A model generated the notes under the pieces. The model worked only from the letters and a program-made list of their open reading frames with translations. It was not told the DNA's origin and searched no databases. A DNA stretch of 43,667 nt from Caldifarciminota bacterium (GTDB lineage: Bacteria; Hydrothermota; Tepidihabitantia; SM23-42), in assembly GCA_020353055.1 (NCBI GenBank), contig CP070686.1, positions 219,762 through 263,428 on the forward strand, in the 5' to 3' direction. Positions 8,021 to 16,840 of this stretch are shown in pieces. Within the stretch, counting starts at the first letter, position 1. Each line of letters begins with the position of its first letter. A program made the translations under genes and the position numbers.

Positions 8021-9358
8021 TTATATGTATTCATTTATCGGTCCGTAGAGCCAGAAGAAACCGTTCGTGAGAACAGCATTGACATCTTCGCTTGAATTAG
8101 CAACACCCCGGCTCACCAGACCTTCGGCTATTTCCTTCGTCTTCCTCAAGAAACTGCAAGCCATTTCGGCTCCTAGCGTATCCATTTTTTTCAACTGTTC
8201 AAAATGCAGCCTCAGTTTCTCATCCTTTTTGCTATCCATTAGCAGACCACGCCACGGGATATATCCTTCAGGCAGTACTCCTAATTTCTTGTCTATCCTT
8301 TTCCTCCATTCTTCGGAGATAGGGAAATAATCTTTCTTTCTGATATCATATATACCCACGGGACGATTCTTCTCGTACTTCAGAAAACCATCCTTTTGTG
8401 ACCCATCCGCATACTGACCACCAAGCACTTCATGCTTAACCATTCTGTCAACCAATCTGCTTCTCAGCTTATCATCAGGAAGATGGGTTCGCATAACCTT
8501 CAAAATACATTGAAATACATCGATACCAACATAGTCGATGAGTTGAAAGATACCCATCGGCCTTGCCAGGAAGTCCTGCGTTATACGATTCATCACGTAT
8601 ACCGCGCCTGTGTAGCGGAACGTTGATTTGATCCGGTCGACTTCGGCTATTGCGTGCAATCCGTCACGTATGAAATGTCCATTGCCGATGAAACCTGATA
8701 TATCATTAGCCGGTACGAGTTTCTTGCGTAATCTCTTGCCGAGTTCACCTGCTGCAACTTTCAATTCCTCTGTCGTGTTATTCGCCGTAATAACTTCGAC
8801 CAGTCTCTGTACTACAGGAGGATTATAGAAATGGTAGCCAATGAGCCGCCCACCGAGCCCGGCATTTTCATCCAGATAACCGATCGGAATGCTGGACGTA
8901 TTCGTCAGGTAAAACGTATCAGTACTGCACATTCTATTCAGTTTCTTATAAATCTTTATCTTCGCTTTTTCATTTTCGAAGATTGCTTCGAATATGAGAT
9001 GGCTGTTTGCGGCCATTCCCAGATCGACACCATAGTTCAAAACACTTGTGGACTCGTCAACGAAGGCATTTATGATATCGCTGTTCTCTACCAGGTCCTT
9101 TCTGTCTTTATACAAACCCCTCAGTAACACTGTCGACTTTTCTGCTGCCTTTACGAGTTGCGCCTTCATATATGACCGGAGACCGTCAAGTGCCTGCTCA
9201 CTGACATCAATCAAGTTGAGCCTGTACACGTTCTTCATATTTTCGGGTTTCAATTTCAACTTTGCCATTTCCTGCGCAATGAGCACCCCAATACCACTGC
9301 CCATCTTACCCGCAGCACCAATTATTGTTACATTCTGAAGTCTCGCATCAAGGTCCAT
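8021..9358 (-). CDS. 3-hydroxyacyl-CoA dehydrogenase, stand-alone
   Basis: NAD-dependent oxidation of 3-hydroxyacyl-CoA to 3-ketoacyl-CoA. The N-terminal Rossmann fold shows VTIIGAAGKMGSGIGVLIAQ (family GxGxMGxGIA), then a typical LTNTSSIPIGYLDE region and the IGYHFYNPPVVQRLVEVI motif of the family (family GMHFFNPVxxMxLVEV). A C-terminal helical dimerisation domain follows. I start at the ATG ending at 9358 because GGAGG lies five bases upstream; a longer frame reaching 9379 would contain that site. About 445 residues is longer than FadB2-type enzymes (about 285) but lacks a fused hydratase, so the chain carries a long extra C-terminal half of the kind seen in some anaerobes. Substrate unknown. 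Confidence 0.85.
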   Translation of the reverse strand: MDLDARLQNVTIIGAAGKMGSGIGVLIAQEMAKLKLKPENMKNVYRLNLIDVSEQALDGLRSYMKAQLVKAAEKSTVLLRGLYKDRKDLVENSDIINAFVDESTSVLNYGVDLGMAANSHLIFEAIFENEKAKIKIYKKLNRMCSTDTFYLTNTSSIPIGYLDENAGLGGRLIGYHFYNPPVVQRLVEVITANNTTEELKVAAGELGKRLRKKLVPANDISGFIGNGHFIRDGLHAIAEVDRIKSTFRYTGAVYVMNRITQDFLARPMGIFQLIDYVGIDVFQCILKVMRTHLPDDKLRSRLVDRMVKHEVLGGQYADGSQKDGFLKYEKNRPVGIYDIRKKDYFPISEEWRKRIDKKLGVLPEGYIPWRGLLMDSKKDEKLRLHFEQLKKMDTLGAEMACSFLRKTKEIAEGLVSRGVANSSEDVNAVLTNGFFWLYGPINEYI

Positions 9359-9430
9359 CAAACCTCCTTCCTGAAACAAATTCCTGAAATTAAGAATCCC
9401 TAAACACCTAAACAGACAGCAATAAAAAAG

Positions 9431-9484
9431 ACAACGTTCATCGGTTATCGGTAACTCAGCCCTTTTCGTTTGGTGACAACGTCG
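9431..9484. repeat. Short intergenic repeat, family B, copy 1
   Basis: The stretch CGGTTATCGGTAACTCAGCC followed by TTTCGTTTGGTGACAACG resembles the segment at 28986-29031 (CGGTGGTCGGTAACGAAGCC and then TTCGTCCGACGGTAACG). It occupies part of the 185-base gap between the nitronate-monooxygenase-like gene and the dehydrogenase. Two degenerate copies suggest a small dispersed element. Confidence 0.45.
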
Positions 9485-9543
9485 TTCGCACCTTTCAGTG
9501 TGAGTTCCGCTAAAAATCGGATCAGGTGAAGCGATTTATACGG

Positions 9544-10620
9544 TTATGCCTTTTCATATTCTATCAATAAGGTCTCAATTAATTCTTTAACGGGGATTAT
9601 TTTATCTACTCTGAACGCGTTAGAGCCTGCAAATGCGAACCCATCTTCAAGTTGTCCTTTCTTGGCATTGGTTAGTGCGTGAGCGATACAGTATGGTACT
9701 TTTCTGAAGTCACAAGTCTTCAAACACTTCCACGGACAATTAAAGGGTTTTTTCATACCTGCGGATATATCATTTATAAATTTGTTTCGTATCGCTCTTC
9801 CAGGTAATCCAACGGGGCTATCTATTATGACAAGATCCGCCTCTTTACATTTTACGTATGCCTTTCTGAATTCTATGGAGGCATCACACTCATGAGTCGC
9901 AACAAATCTTGTTGCCATCTGCACTCCTTGTGCTCCCAATTGAATAAATTTATGAATATCCGCTCCAGTGTATATACCGCCGGCGGCAACTACCGGGATA
10001 CTTTTATGAAATCGTTGCGCAAAAGTTTTTGTTGTTGAAATAACTTCCGGGAGTATCTTTTCTAATCTATAATCAGGATCATTTATTTGCTCTTTTTTGA
10101 AGCCGAGATGTCCTCCAGCTAAAGGACCCTCAACAACCACAGCATCTGGCACATGATTATAATTTCTTGCCCAATATTGAAATATAATTCTTGCAGCCCT
10201 TGCAGAAGAAACAATAGGTACTATCTTTGTAGGAATCTTTCCTAATCTATTTGATGGCAATGTTTCTGGATTTTTTAATGCAAGTCCTGCTCCAAGTAAA
10301 ACTAAATCTACTCCTTCATCGATGGCAATCTGTACAAGTTCATGATAATCTGAAAGAGCCAGCATTAGGTTGACTCCAATAATTCCATCTGTCATCTCCC
10401 TTGCCTTCCTTATCTCCTTTCTCAGGGCTCTTTTGTTCGCTTCTCTGAAATTTGTGCTGAAATCAGGTTCAAGCATACCAATAGCAGCAGTAGCAATCAC
10501 ACCAATACCACCCTCATTTGCCACAGCCGCGGCTAATCCTGATAAAGAAATGCCAACACCCATTCCGCCTTGAACAATTGGTATTCTAGCCTCAAGATTG
10601 CCTATTTTTAATCTTGGCAT
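9544..10620 (-). CDS. Nitronate monooxygenase / FabK-like FMN protein
   Basis: TIM-barrel flavoprotein of the 2-nitropropane dioxygenase family; members oxidise nitronates or reduce enoyl-ACP/enoyl-CoA. Motifs include IPIVQGGMGVGISLSGLAAA at the start, VVVEGPLAGGHLG, IPVVAAGGIYTGADI and GAQGVQMATRFVATHECDA. Near residues 300-320 is a cysteine cluster, CPWKCLKTCDFRKVPYC, known from a subgroup found in anaerobes but of unclear role. The ATG at 10620 is chosen from family alignment (MPRLKIGNLEARIPI); an ATG at 10635 is possible. The gene is visibly richer in A+T than its neighbours, hinting at a separate origin. In context a role in enoyl-CoA reduction or detoxification is possible; neither is proven. 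Confidence 0.82.
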   Translation of the reverse strand: MPRLKIGNLEARIPIVQGGMGVGISLSGLAAAVANEGGIGVIATAAIGMLEPDFSTNFREANKRALRKEIRKAREMTDGIIGVNLMLALSDYHELVQIAIDEGVDLVLLGAGLALKNPETLPSNRLGKIPTKIVPIVSSARAARIIFQYWARNYNHVPDAVVVEGPLAGGHLGFKKEQINDPDYRLEKILPEVISTTKTFAQRFHKSIPVVAAGGIYTGADIHKFIQLGAQGVQMATRFVATHECDASIEFRKAYVKCKEADLVIIDSPVGLPGRAIRNKFINDISAGMKKPFNCPWKCLKTCDFRKVPYCIAHALTNAKKGQLEDGFAFAGSNAFRVDKIIPVKELIETLLIEYEKA

Positions 10621-10677
10621 TATCCTTGAATTCATAAACTATTCAATTCTTATTTCACGAGTTCAGCTATACTGCAA

Positions 10678-11454
10678 TCACTTACCCCAATTAGGCTTTC
10701 TTTTTTCCAGGAATGCCTTCATTCCTTCTTTCGCTTCTTCGGTTGAGAAAAGAATGCTAAAAGCCTCGGTTTCAATCGCGTTCGCGGTCCCCAGGTTTGT
10801 ATCGATCCCGCGGTTGATGACCGTCTTGGCGCTCTGTACCGCTGTCGGGCCGACGTCTATAATCTTCTGTGCCATGATCTTCGCTTCGTCGAGTAGTACA
10901 TCCGGCGCGACGACTTTGTTGACCAGACCGATGCGTAGTGCCTCAGGTGCGTCGATCATCTCTCCTGTGAATATCAACTCTTTTGCCTTTGCCGCACCAA
11001 CCAACCTCGCGAGTCGCTGCGTACCGGCATGGCCCGGTATGAGACCTAGTTTGACCTCGGGCTGGCCGAATTTCGCTCTTTCGGATGCTATTCTTATGTC
11101 GCACGCCATTGCCAGCTCGCAGCCTGAACCAAGGGCAAAACCATTCACGGCAGCGATGACTGGCTTTTCCATATTTTCGATAAACGAAAGCGCGCGTTGT
11201 CCGATCTGACTGTACTCACGAGCCTGGTTCGAGTTCATTTCGGCTAGCCTTGAGATATCAGATCCTGAAACAAACGCCTTACCCTCGCCCGTGATAATAA
11301 CGACCAGAATATCCTTATCGCCATCAAAAGCCTGCATGGCCTGCTCCAACTCGATAATCGCTTCGACATTGACCGCATTGTATACATCAGGACGGTTGAT
11401 CTTAACGTATCCCACTCTCCCGTCCTTCTCAACTATCACATACTGGAAAGGCAT
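10678..11454 (-). CDS. Enoyl-CoA hydratase (crotonase family)
   Basis: Adds water to trans-2-enoyl-CoA, giving 3-hydroxyacyl-CoA for the dehydrogenase at 8021-9358. Of the two catalytic glutamates, one is in GSGCELAMACDIRIA (about residue 114) and the other in FGQPEVKLGLIPGHAGTQRL (about residue 134); both are present, so hydratase activity is expected. The oxyanion-hole motif is AFVSGSDI. The ATG at 11454 follows AAGGAGG by four bases; the in-frame TTG just before it is not needed. About 258 residues is standard. It lies after the terminator of the methylcrotonyl-CoA carboxylase operon, so it may have its own promoter. Short-chain (crotonyl-CoA) specificity is a guess. Confidence 0.92.
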   Translation of the reverse strand: MPFQYVIVEKDGRVGYVKINRPDVYNAVNVEAIIELEQAMQAFDGDKDILVVIITGEGKAFVSGSDISRLAEMNSNQAREYSQIGQRALSFIENMEKPVIAAVNGFALGSGCELAMACDIRIASERAKFGQPEVKLGLIPGHAGTQRLARLVGAAKAKELIFTGEMIDAPEALRIGLVNKVVAPDVLLDEAKIMAQKIIDVGPTAVQSAKTVINRGIDTNLGTANAIETEAFSILFSTEEAKEGMKAFLEKRKPNWGK

Positions 11455-11539
11455 CAAACCTCCTTTTTATTCATGATTGTATCTCTGACTACCATCTTGC
11501 TACATCCTGTCAGACAAATGAATGTACAACAACACCGGC

Positions 11540-11591
11540 AGCAACAAAAAAACCCCTACACCTTGAACCACTATTTTATCAATGGTTCAAG
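11540..11591 (-). terminator. Rho-independent terminator after the methylcrotonyl-CoA carboxylase operon
   Basis: A perfect nine-base stem, CTTGAACCA (11562-11570) with TGGTTCAAG (11583-11591), and a 12-base loop. On the minus strand the stem is followed within nine bases by a run of seven T (complement of AAAAAAA at 11545-11551). It begins 42 bases after the biotin carrier stop codon and separates that operon from the enoyl-CoA hydratase gene. Confidence 0.72.
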
Positions 11592-11633
11592 TCAAGCGAT
11601 ACTGCATCTCCTGCGAGTTCAACAAAGCTCCGT

Positions 11634-12137
11634 TTACTTAATTGTCGCATTTTCAATTTCGACAATCGTCTGGAAGGCATCCACCTGTTCGCCTTCTTTA
11701 CAGTTGATTTTCTTCACTTCACCATCAATAGGTGAACGTAGTTCGTTCTGCATCTTCATCGCCTCCACGATTGCTAGCGTATCACCTGATTTGACCTTAT
11801 CACCTACCTTCACTGGTAATTTTACCAACAATCCCGGCATCGATGAAGCAATCACATTACCTTTTTGTTGCTCTTCACCTTGTGAACCGTACCTCGTACG
11901 GTTGCTCAATTCTATAAAGTAGTATTCACCATCCAGAGTAACATAGATCTTCTCACCATCACGAGCGAAATATATGCTATGTCTCTTGCCTTCCGTCCGG
12001 AAGCTGATCGCATTATCCTGTACAACAAGCTCACTGATCCTGTAATCTTTATCACGAATTCTAACCACGAATTCACTCTGTTCTTTATGTATATCGACCT
12101 CATATTCTGCATTCAAATGCACCAATCGATAGCGCAT
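11634..12137 (-). CDS. Biotin carboxyl carrier protein of methylcrotonyl-CoA carboxylase
   Basis: Carries carboxybiotin between the biotin carboxylase and the carboxyltransferase. The 167-residue protein has an N-terminal beta-rich segment (about residues 1-85) like the linking BT region of long alpha subunits, then a biotinyl domain whose acceptor lysine is in VEAMKMQNEL (about residue 131). In most bacteria and mitochondria this domain is fused to the biotin carboxylase; here it is separate, 46 bases after that gene. Assignment to methylcrotonyl-CoA rather than another substrate rests on the carboxyltransferase and hydratase in the same gene run. Confidence 0.88.
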   Translation of the reverse strand: MRYRLVHLNAEYEVDIHKEQSEFVVRIRDKDYRISELVVQDNAISFRTEGKRHSIYFARDGEKIYVTLDGEYYFIELSNRTRYGSQGEEQQKGNVIASSMPGLLVKLPVKVGDKVKSGDTLAIVEAMKMQNELRSPIDGEVKKINCKEGEQVDAFQTIVEIENATIK

Positions 12138-12183
12138 AGTACCTAATCCTTCGAATGCATATGCTTCATTCTGGTGATGATCT

Positions 12184-13686
12184 TCATCTCCTGCAAATCT
12201 CCCAATCCCCTATTTCCTGCCATGGCGTGGTCGGTTGCCGCGTACCGTCACTCTCAACAGGACTTTTCGCTCCCTGTTTACTCTCCATTACTATCAGCGA
12301 CGCGGCGGCAATGGCGGTATTTATGTTACTGTCCCGCAGACGCAATTTGGACTCATTCTCATCAATAAAATGAGTATGATATTCGCCTTTGATGAATTTA
12401 GCAGTACCCATGATACGCTTCAAATACCCCAGATTTGTCTTGATACCCAGGATTATGTAGTCATTTAGTGCATCGGACATGCGCTTTATCGCCATATCAC
12501 GGTTCTCGGCCCACACGATCAATTTCGATAGAATGGGATCGTAATGCGGTGGGACATCCCAAGCCTGGAATATTCCAGAATCAACTCTCACTCCGGGCCC
12601 GGCTGGTTCATTCAGGAAAACAATCTTCCCCGGACATGGCAAGAAGTTGTTTTCCGGATCTTCGGCGTATATCCGGGCCTCGATCGCATGTCCACGCTGT
12701 GAGATATCGCTTTGCTCAAAATCAATTTTCGCACCGGCAGCAATCATTATCTGCTGGCGTACCAAATCAACCCCTGTAACCATCTCGGTTATCGGGTGTT
12801 CAACCTGAACGCGGGCATTAACCTCGAGGAAGTAGAAATTATGATTTTCATCAAGCAGAAATTCCACGGTACCAGCATTCGTGTACTCCGATGCTTCGAT
12901 AACTTTCTTGGCAGCTGCACCCATGCGCCTACGCAGTTCAGGATCGAGGGCAGTCGAGGGGGTCTCTTCAACTATCTTCTGGTGGCGTCTCTGAATCGAG
13001 CATTCCCGCTCGAATAAATGCACAGTTTTCCCATCTTGATCCCGCAGCACCTGAAATTCTATATGGCGCGGCCTCTCAATGTACTTTTCAAGGTACACAG
13101 TCTCATCACCAAAAGCGTTCTTTGCCTCCCGCTGTCCCGCCTCGATACTTGTTTCAAGGTCTTTTGGCGTACGAACAATACGCATGCCTTTACCGCCACC
13201 ACCCATGGATGCCTTAACGATAACCGGATAACCTACCTGTTTCGCAATTTTCTGAAAAGAAGTGACTTCTCTCTCGGCAATCTGCATACCTGGTATGATT
13301 GGAACGCCAACCTTTTTTACGGTGCTACGCGATGCTATCTTATCACCAACAAGCGACAGCGCTTTCGAGCTCGGACCTATGAAAACTATGCCCGTTTTCT
13401 CGCATGCCTCTGCAAATCTCGGATTTTCGGCAAGAAATCCATACCCTGGATGAATTGCTTCCGCCCCTCCCTGCTTTGCTGCTGCCATTATGGCATTAAT
13501 ATTCAGATAGCTCGCTTGCGGCGGGGGTTCGCCCACCTTATATGACTCATCCATGTAGCGCAGGTGTTTGGAGTTCTCGTCAGCCGTCGAAAATATGCCA
13601 ATTGTAATAATACCAAGTTCCTTGCATGCTTTGGCTACGCGTATGGCTATCTCACCACGATTGGCAATTAGTATTCTTTTAAACAT
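12184..13686 (-). CDS. mccA: Biotin carboxylase subunit of methylcrotonyl-CoA carboxylase
   Basis: Uses ATP and bicarbonate to carboxylate biotin. The 500-residue chain starts MFKRILIANRGEIAIRVAKA, has the glycine-rich ATP-grasp loop KASMGGGGKGMRIV (about residues 159-172), the HIEFQVLRD motif, ERECSIQRRHQKIVEE, and the active-site stretch FLEVNARVQVEHPITEMVTG. It ends soon after the biotin carboxylase C-domain (TPWQEIGDWEICRR), exactly where long MCC/PCC alpha subunits pass into their linking domain, so the alpha chain is split in two genes. GGAG lies eight A's before the ATG. It sits 21 bases after the methylglutaconyl-CoA hydratase gene. Confidence 0.93.
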   Translation of the reverse strand: MFKRILIANRGEIAIRVAKACKELGIITIGIFSTADENSKHLRYMDESYKVGEPPPQASYLNINAIMAAAKQGGAEAIHPGYGFLAENPRFAEACEKTGIVFIGPSSKALSLVGDKIASRSTVKKVGVPIIPGMQIAEREVTSFQKIAKQVGYPVIVKASMGGGGKGMRIVRTPKDLETSIEAGQREAKNAFGDETVYLEKYIERPRHIEFQVLRDQDGKTVHLFERECSIQRRHQKIVEETPSTALDPELRRRMGAAAKKVIEASEYTNAGTVEFLLDENHNFYFLEVNARVQVEHPITEMVTGVDLVRQQIMIAAGAKIDFEQSDISQRGHAIEARIYAEDPENNFLPCPGKIVFLNEPAGPGVRVDSGIFQAWDVPPHYDPILSKLIVWAENRDMAIKRMSDALNDYIILGIKTNLGYLKRIMGTAKFIKGEYHTHFIDENESKLRLRDSNINTAIAAASLIVMESKQGAKSPVESDGTRQPTTPWQEIGDWEICRR

Positions 13687-13707
13687 TTTTTTTCTCCATA
13701 ATATTCA

Positions 13708-14508
13708 TCAATCTGGATCTGAAACCCATTTGGGTTTGCGTTTCTCCAAGAACGCTGTCATGCCTTCCTGACCTTCTTCAGACATACGGATTTGCGCAAT
13801 GACCTCGGCCGTGTATCTTTTTACATCATCATATGACATGCACGGTACCTTACGCAAAAGCTCCTTACATGTTGTGATAGCCTCAGGTCCACTGGAAAGA
13901 AGTTGAGATAAATAGTGATCGACCTTAGCATCCAGTTCCTTGAGGGCAACAACGGCATTCACCAAACCAGCAGATAATGCTTTATCTGCCGACAATCTTT
14001 CACCGGTGAGAAAGAACTCGCGACATTTTCCTTCGCCGCATTTTTTGACTACGTAAGGAGAGATACAAGCCGGGATTAAACCCAATTTTACCTCACTGAA
14101 ACTGAATTTAGCACTGTCGGCTGCTACAGCGACATCGCATACAGCGACCAGACCAGTCCCGCCGCCAATCGCAGCGCCGTTTACCCTGGCGATCGTCGGC
14201 TTCGGACACGAATATATCTTATAAAGCATATCAGATAATTCTAATGACTCATGAAGATTATCGTCGTAAGAATAATCTTTAACCATCCGCATCCAATTCA
14301 AATCAGCGCCCGCGCAGAATGATTTACCTTCACCGGTCAGAACGACCGCCCTTGTTTCTGACTGCGTCGCTAGCCTGTCGAACACTTGGATTAGTTCACG
14401 GACCATCGTATCATTGAAAGCATTGTGCACATCCGGGCGATTAAATGTCACATTAGTGACATTATCTTTAGATTCTACCCGTATCGTCTGAAATTTCTCT
14501 TGATACAT
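13708..14508 (-). CDS. liuC: Methylglutaconyl-CoA hydratase (LiuC/GnyH type crotonase)
   Basis: Interconverts 3-methylglutaconyl-CoA and HMG-CoA in leucine metabolism. The crotonase fold is clear: FCAGADLNWMR (oxyanion hole, about residues 65-75), then GAAIGGGTGLVAVCDVAVAA and FSFSEVKLGLIPACISPYVV. The last segment, with SPYV in place of the usual GGTQRL, and the lack of the first catalytic glutamate in GGGTGLVAV, are features I associate with LiuC/GnyH-type hydratases. Location between the carboxyltransferase and biotin carboxylase of a methylcrotonyl-CoA carboxylase strongly supports this. No HMG-CoA lyase follows it, unlike the classical liu cluster. A general enoyl-CoA hydratase remains possible but is less likely. 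Confidence 0.85.
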   Translation of the reverse strand: MYQEKFQTIRVESKDNVTNVTFNRPDVHNAFNDTMVRELIQVFDRLATQSETRAVVLTGEGKSFCAGADLNWMRMVKDYSYDDNLHESLELSDMLYKIYSCPKPTIARVNGAAIGGGTGLVAVCDVAVAADSAKFSFSEVKLGLIPACISPYVVKKCGEGKCREFFLTGERLSADKALSAGLVNAVVALKELDAKVDHYLSQLLSSGPEAITTCKELLRKVPCMSYDDVKRYTAEVIAQIRMSEEGQEGMTAFLEKRKPKWVSDPD

Positions 14509-14543
14509 ATAAGATACCCTTTAAAACGAAATATTATATAAGA

Positions 14544-14873
14544 TCACTTACCGGTTTCACCTTTTGTCTTGGTGAGAATCGGTTCAATGAGTAGAACCCA
14601 GGCCGGTTTCTTGGCTCGTGAACGATGCCTTACGCCTCTCTTGACGAGATATCCCTCGTTCTCCTTGATCTCTGTCGAACCTTTTTCAGTGTCGATGAAT
14701 ATCTTACCCTTTAAAACGAAAAAGAACTCATCTTCATTGAGATGTACGTGCCATTCGTACGCGCCATCGATTTTTGCCACTCGCAGTGCGGTGTCATGAA
14801 CGTGCAGTATATCCCTGGGCTGCCAGGGGTCCTTCAGTTCTTTGATTATTTTCTTCAGGCTGATCTTAGCCAC
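14544..14873 (-). CDS. Small cupin-fold protein
   Basis: The 109-residue protein is a single cupin barrel. Motif 1 is visible around EWHVHLNEDEFFFVLKGKI (histidines and glutamate that would bind a metal, about residues 41-59) and motif 2 around YLVKRGVRHRSRAKKP. Starts with GTG at 14873 behind AAGGGGGT, itself directly after a strong hairpin. Such small cupins bind metals or small ligands and sometimes act as isomerases or regulators. Its place inside the methylcrotonyl-CoA carboxylase gene run suggests a link to that pathway, but the function is unknown. Confidence 0.8.
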   Translation of the reverse strand: MAKISLKKIIKELKDPWQPRDILHVHDTALRVAKIDGAYEWHVHLNEDEFFFVLKGKIFIDTEKGSTEIKENEGYLVKRGVRHRSRAKKPAWVLLIEPILTKTKGETGK

Positions 14874-14882
14874 ACTACCCCC

Positions 14883-14904
14883 TTTCTTGCCTTAAGGCAA
14901 GAAA
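14883..14904 (-). promoter_or_regulatory. Perfect hairpin immediately before the cupin gene's ribosome-binding site
   Basis: A 22-base perfect palindrome: TTTCTTGCC, loop TTAA, GGCAAGAAA. On the minus strand it is followed by GGGGGT and the cupin start, not by a T run, so it does not look like a terminator. It could stabilise the message end or be a processing or protein-binding site. Confidence 0.5.
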
Positions 14905-14944
14905 TTGATGCACTCTGATTCAAACGGATTCAGATTGATTTGTT
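14898..14944. repeat. Degenerate intergenic repeat, family C, copy 1
   Basis: Contains GATTCAAACGGATTCAGATT. Related sequence occurs in opposite orientation at 15172-15212, on the other side of the GxxExxY remnant, and again at 17440-17519 and 19754-19808. Confidence 0.5.
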
Positions 14945-14959
14945 CCTGGTAAAATGCAA

Positions 14960-15184
14960 TTATTGCAGCTCGGGCGGTCCAGAATTGACTAAGAACCCAA
15001 CCTCATGCGGTATGTTTATCTCTTTTTCTGTTTCGAATAGTATACCGGCTCTATTCAATTCAATCTCGATCGCACGCTGATAGATTTTCTCAGTGAAGCC
15101 GCAGCCAAGGTTGCCATGTACTTTAGATAGAATACCAATAATCCTGTATGTTAATTCCTTATGGAGCAGCCCATCCGTTTGCAT
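14960..15184 (-). pseudogene. Remnant of a GxxExxY-family gene with an internal deletion
   Basis: From the ATG at 15184 the frame gives 74 residues; an open frame back to 15268 overlaps the carboxyltransferase gene and is not needed. HKELTYRIIGILSKVHGNLG then GCGFTEKIYQRA matches the family, with the name motif GFTEKIY, and a following IEIELNRAGILFETEKEINI. The usual protein is about 125 residues. Here the sequence jumps from that point to PHEVGFLVNSGPPELQ, which looks like the family's late VGLLxNFG segment. About 50 middle residues, where the putative PD-(D/E)xK nuclease core lies, are missing. No ribosome-binding site is seen. It is flanked by family C repeats in opposite orientations. Confidence 0.72.
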
Positions 15185-15212
15185 CCGTAATAATCGGTTT
15201 GAATCTGAATCC
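15172..15212. repeat. Degenerate intergenic repeat, family C, copy 2 (inverted relative to copy 1)
   Basis: Contains CATCCGTTTGCATCCGTAAT and CGGTTTGAATCTGAATCC, the inverse of copy 1 on the other side of the GxxExxY remnant. It overlaps the remnant's first codons. Confidence 0.5.
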
Positions 15213-15224
15213 ACCTCTGGTCGA

Positions 15225-16832
15225 TTACATGCGAAATACTCCGAACCTGTGATCGGGTATTGGTGCATTCAGAGAAATAGAAATAGCCAGACCCAAGGCT
15301 TCTCTTGTATCCAAAGGATCGATCAAACCATCGTCCCAGAGACGTGCCGTAGAATAGTATGCGCTGGACTCGTATTCGTATTTTGCCAGTATCGGCTTTC
15401 TTATCTCTTCGATTTGCTTTTTGGTTAGCTTCTTGCCTTCCTTGATCAATGATCTAACCCTGATATCGGTCAGTACTCCAGCCGCTTGCTCACCACCCAT
15501 CACACAAATTTTGGCCGTCGGCCACATCCATAAAAGACGCGGGTCGTACGCACGACCGCACATGCCATAGTTACCTGCACCGTAGGAATTGCCGATGATT
15601 ATGGTGAACTTTGGAACCTGCGCATTTGCCACTGCATGTATTAACTTCGCTCCGTCCTTGGCTATGCCACCGTGCTCATAACGTTTGCCAACAATGAACC
15701 CCGTGATGTTTTGAAGAAATAGTATCGGTATTTTCCGGACTGAACACATCGACACAAAGTGTGCACCCTTTTGCGAAGACTCCGAGAACAAAACTCCGTT
15801 ATTGGCAAGAATACCAACTGGATACCCCATTATGCGAGCGAAACCGCACACCAATGTTGTACCATACAGGGTTTTAAACTCATGGAATTCGCTGCCATCC
15901 ACTAGACGTGCGATCACTTCACGCACATCAAATGGTTTTCTTAAATCGGCCGGGATAATACCGTATATTTCTGATGGATCATAGGCAGGTTCCACTGGTC
16001 TTGCGCGCTCGAGCGGATATTTCTCCACTCTCGCAAGATTTTCAATGACATTCCTCGTTATTTCCAGCGCGTGTTCATCATTGACAGCAAAGTGATCAGC
16101 AACTCCAGAGATACGGCAATGAACATCAGCGCCACCCAAATCTTCCTCACTGACAACCTCTCCCGTCGCCGCCTTTACCAGCGGAGGACCTCCGATATAT
16201 ATGGTGCCGACACCTTTCACAATTACCACTTCATCGCTCATTGCGGGCTGGTAAGCCCCTCCAGCAGTGCAGAAACCGAGCACAACCGATATCTGTGGGA
16301 TATTGTCCGCGGACATACGTGCTTGGTTGAAAAAGATCCTTCCGAAGTGATACTTGTCCGGAAAAGTACCTACTTGCAGAGGAAGAAATATTCCTCCAGA
16401 GTCAACCAAGTATATGCACGGAAGTCTGTTCTCAATCGCTATCTCCTGCGCTCGAATGTGTTTCTTGATCGTTTCTGGAATATAGGTTCCGCCCTTTACA
16501 GTCGCATCATGAGCAACAACCATTACCTCACGATTATGCACAAGCCCGATACCGGTTATGATCGCGGCTGACGGATGCTCGTTGTCATACATATCCCACG
16601 CCGCCAAATGACTTAGTTCCAGAAACGGAGTGCCCGGATCCAACAGCTGCCTTAGCCTCTCGCGGACAAACAATTTTCCTCTACCCGCGTGTTTCTTGTG
16701 CATGTGTTCAGGCCCACCCGCTCTAACCTCTGTCAGACGCTCTTTCAAGATACGCACGGCCTTCTCCATGACGGCCGTATTTTGCCTGAACTCAGCGCTC
16801 TTTGTACTTATTTTTGATTCGATTTTGTACAT
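15225..16832 (-). CDS. mccB: Methylcrotonyl-CoA carboxylase carboxyltransferase (beta) subunit
   Basis: Transfers carboxyl from carboxybiotin to 3-methylcrotonyl-CoA, giving 3-methylglutaconyl-CoA. The 535-residue protein has two crotonase-like halves. Segments I recognise as specific to the MCC beta branch are [20 protein letters not shown] near the N-terminus, [12 protein letters not shown], and in the second half [37 protein letters not shown] and [14 protein letters not shown] beta subunits read differently there (compare 29136-30683). It follows the HMG-CoA synthase/thiolase/DUF35 genes, separated only by a family A repeat, and precedes the hydratase and biotin carboxylase of the same pathway. 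Confidence 0.94.
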   Translation of the reverse strand: MYKIESKISTKSAEFRQNTAVMEKAVRILKERLTEVRAGGPEHMHKKHAGRGKLFVRERLRQLLDPGTPFLELSHLAAWDMYDNEHPSAAIITGIGLVHNREVMVVAHDATVKGGTYIPETIKKHIRAQEIAIENRLPCIYLVDSGGIFLPLQVGTFPDKYHFGRIFFNQARMSADNIPQISVVLGFCTAGGAYQPAMSDEVVIVKGVGTIYIGGPPLVKAATGEVVSEEDLGGADVHCRISGVADHFAVNDEHALEITRNVIENLARVEKYPLERARPVEPAYDPSEIYGIIPADLRKPFDVREVIARLVDGSEFHEFKTLYGTTLVCGFARIMGYPVGILANNGVLFSESSQKGAHFVSMCSVRKIPILFLQNITGFIVGKRYEHGGIAKDGAKLIHAVANAQVPKFTIIIGNSYGAGNYGMCGRAYDPRLLWMWPTAKICVMGGEQAAGVLTDIRVRSLIKEGKKLTKKQIEEIRKPILAKYEYESSAYYSTARLWDDGLIDPLDTREALGLAISISLNAPIPDHRFGVFRM

Positions 16833-16840
16833 AGATCTCT

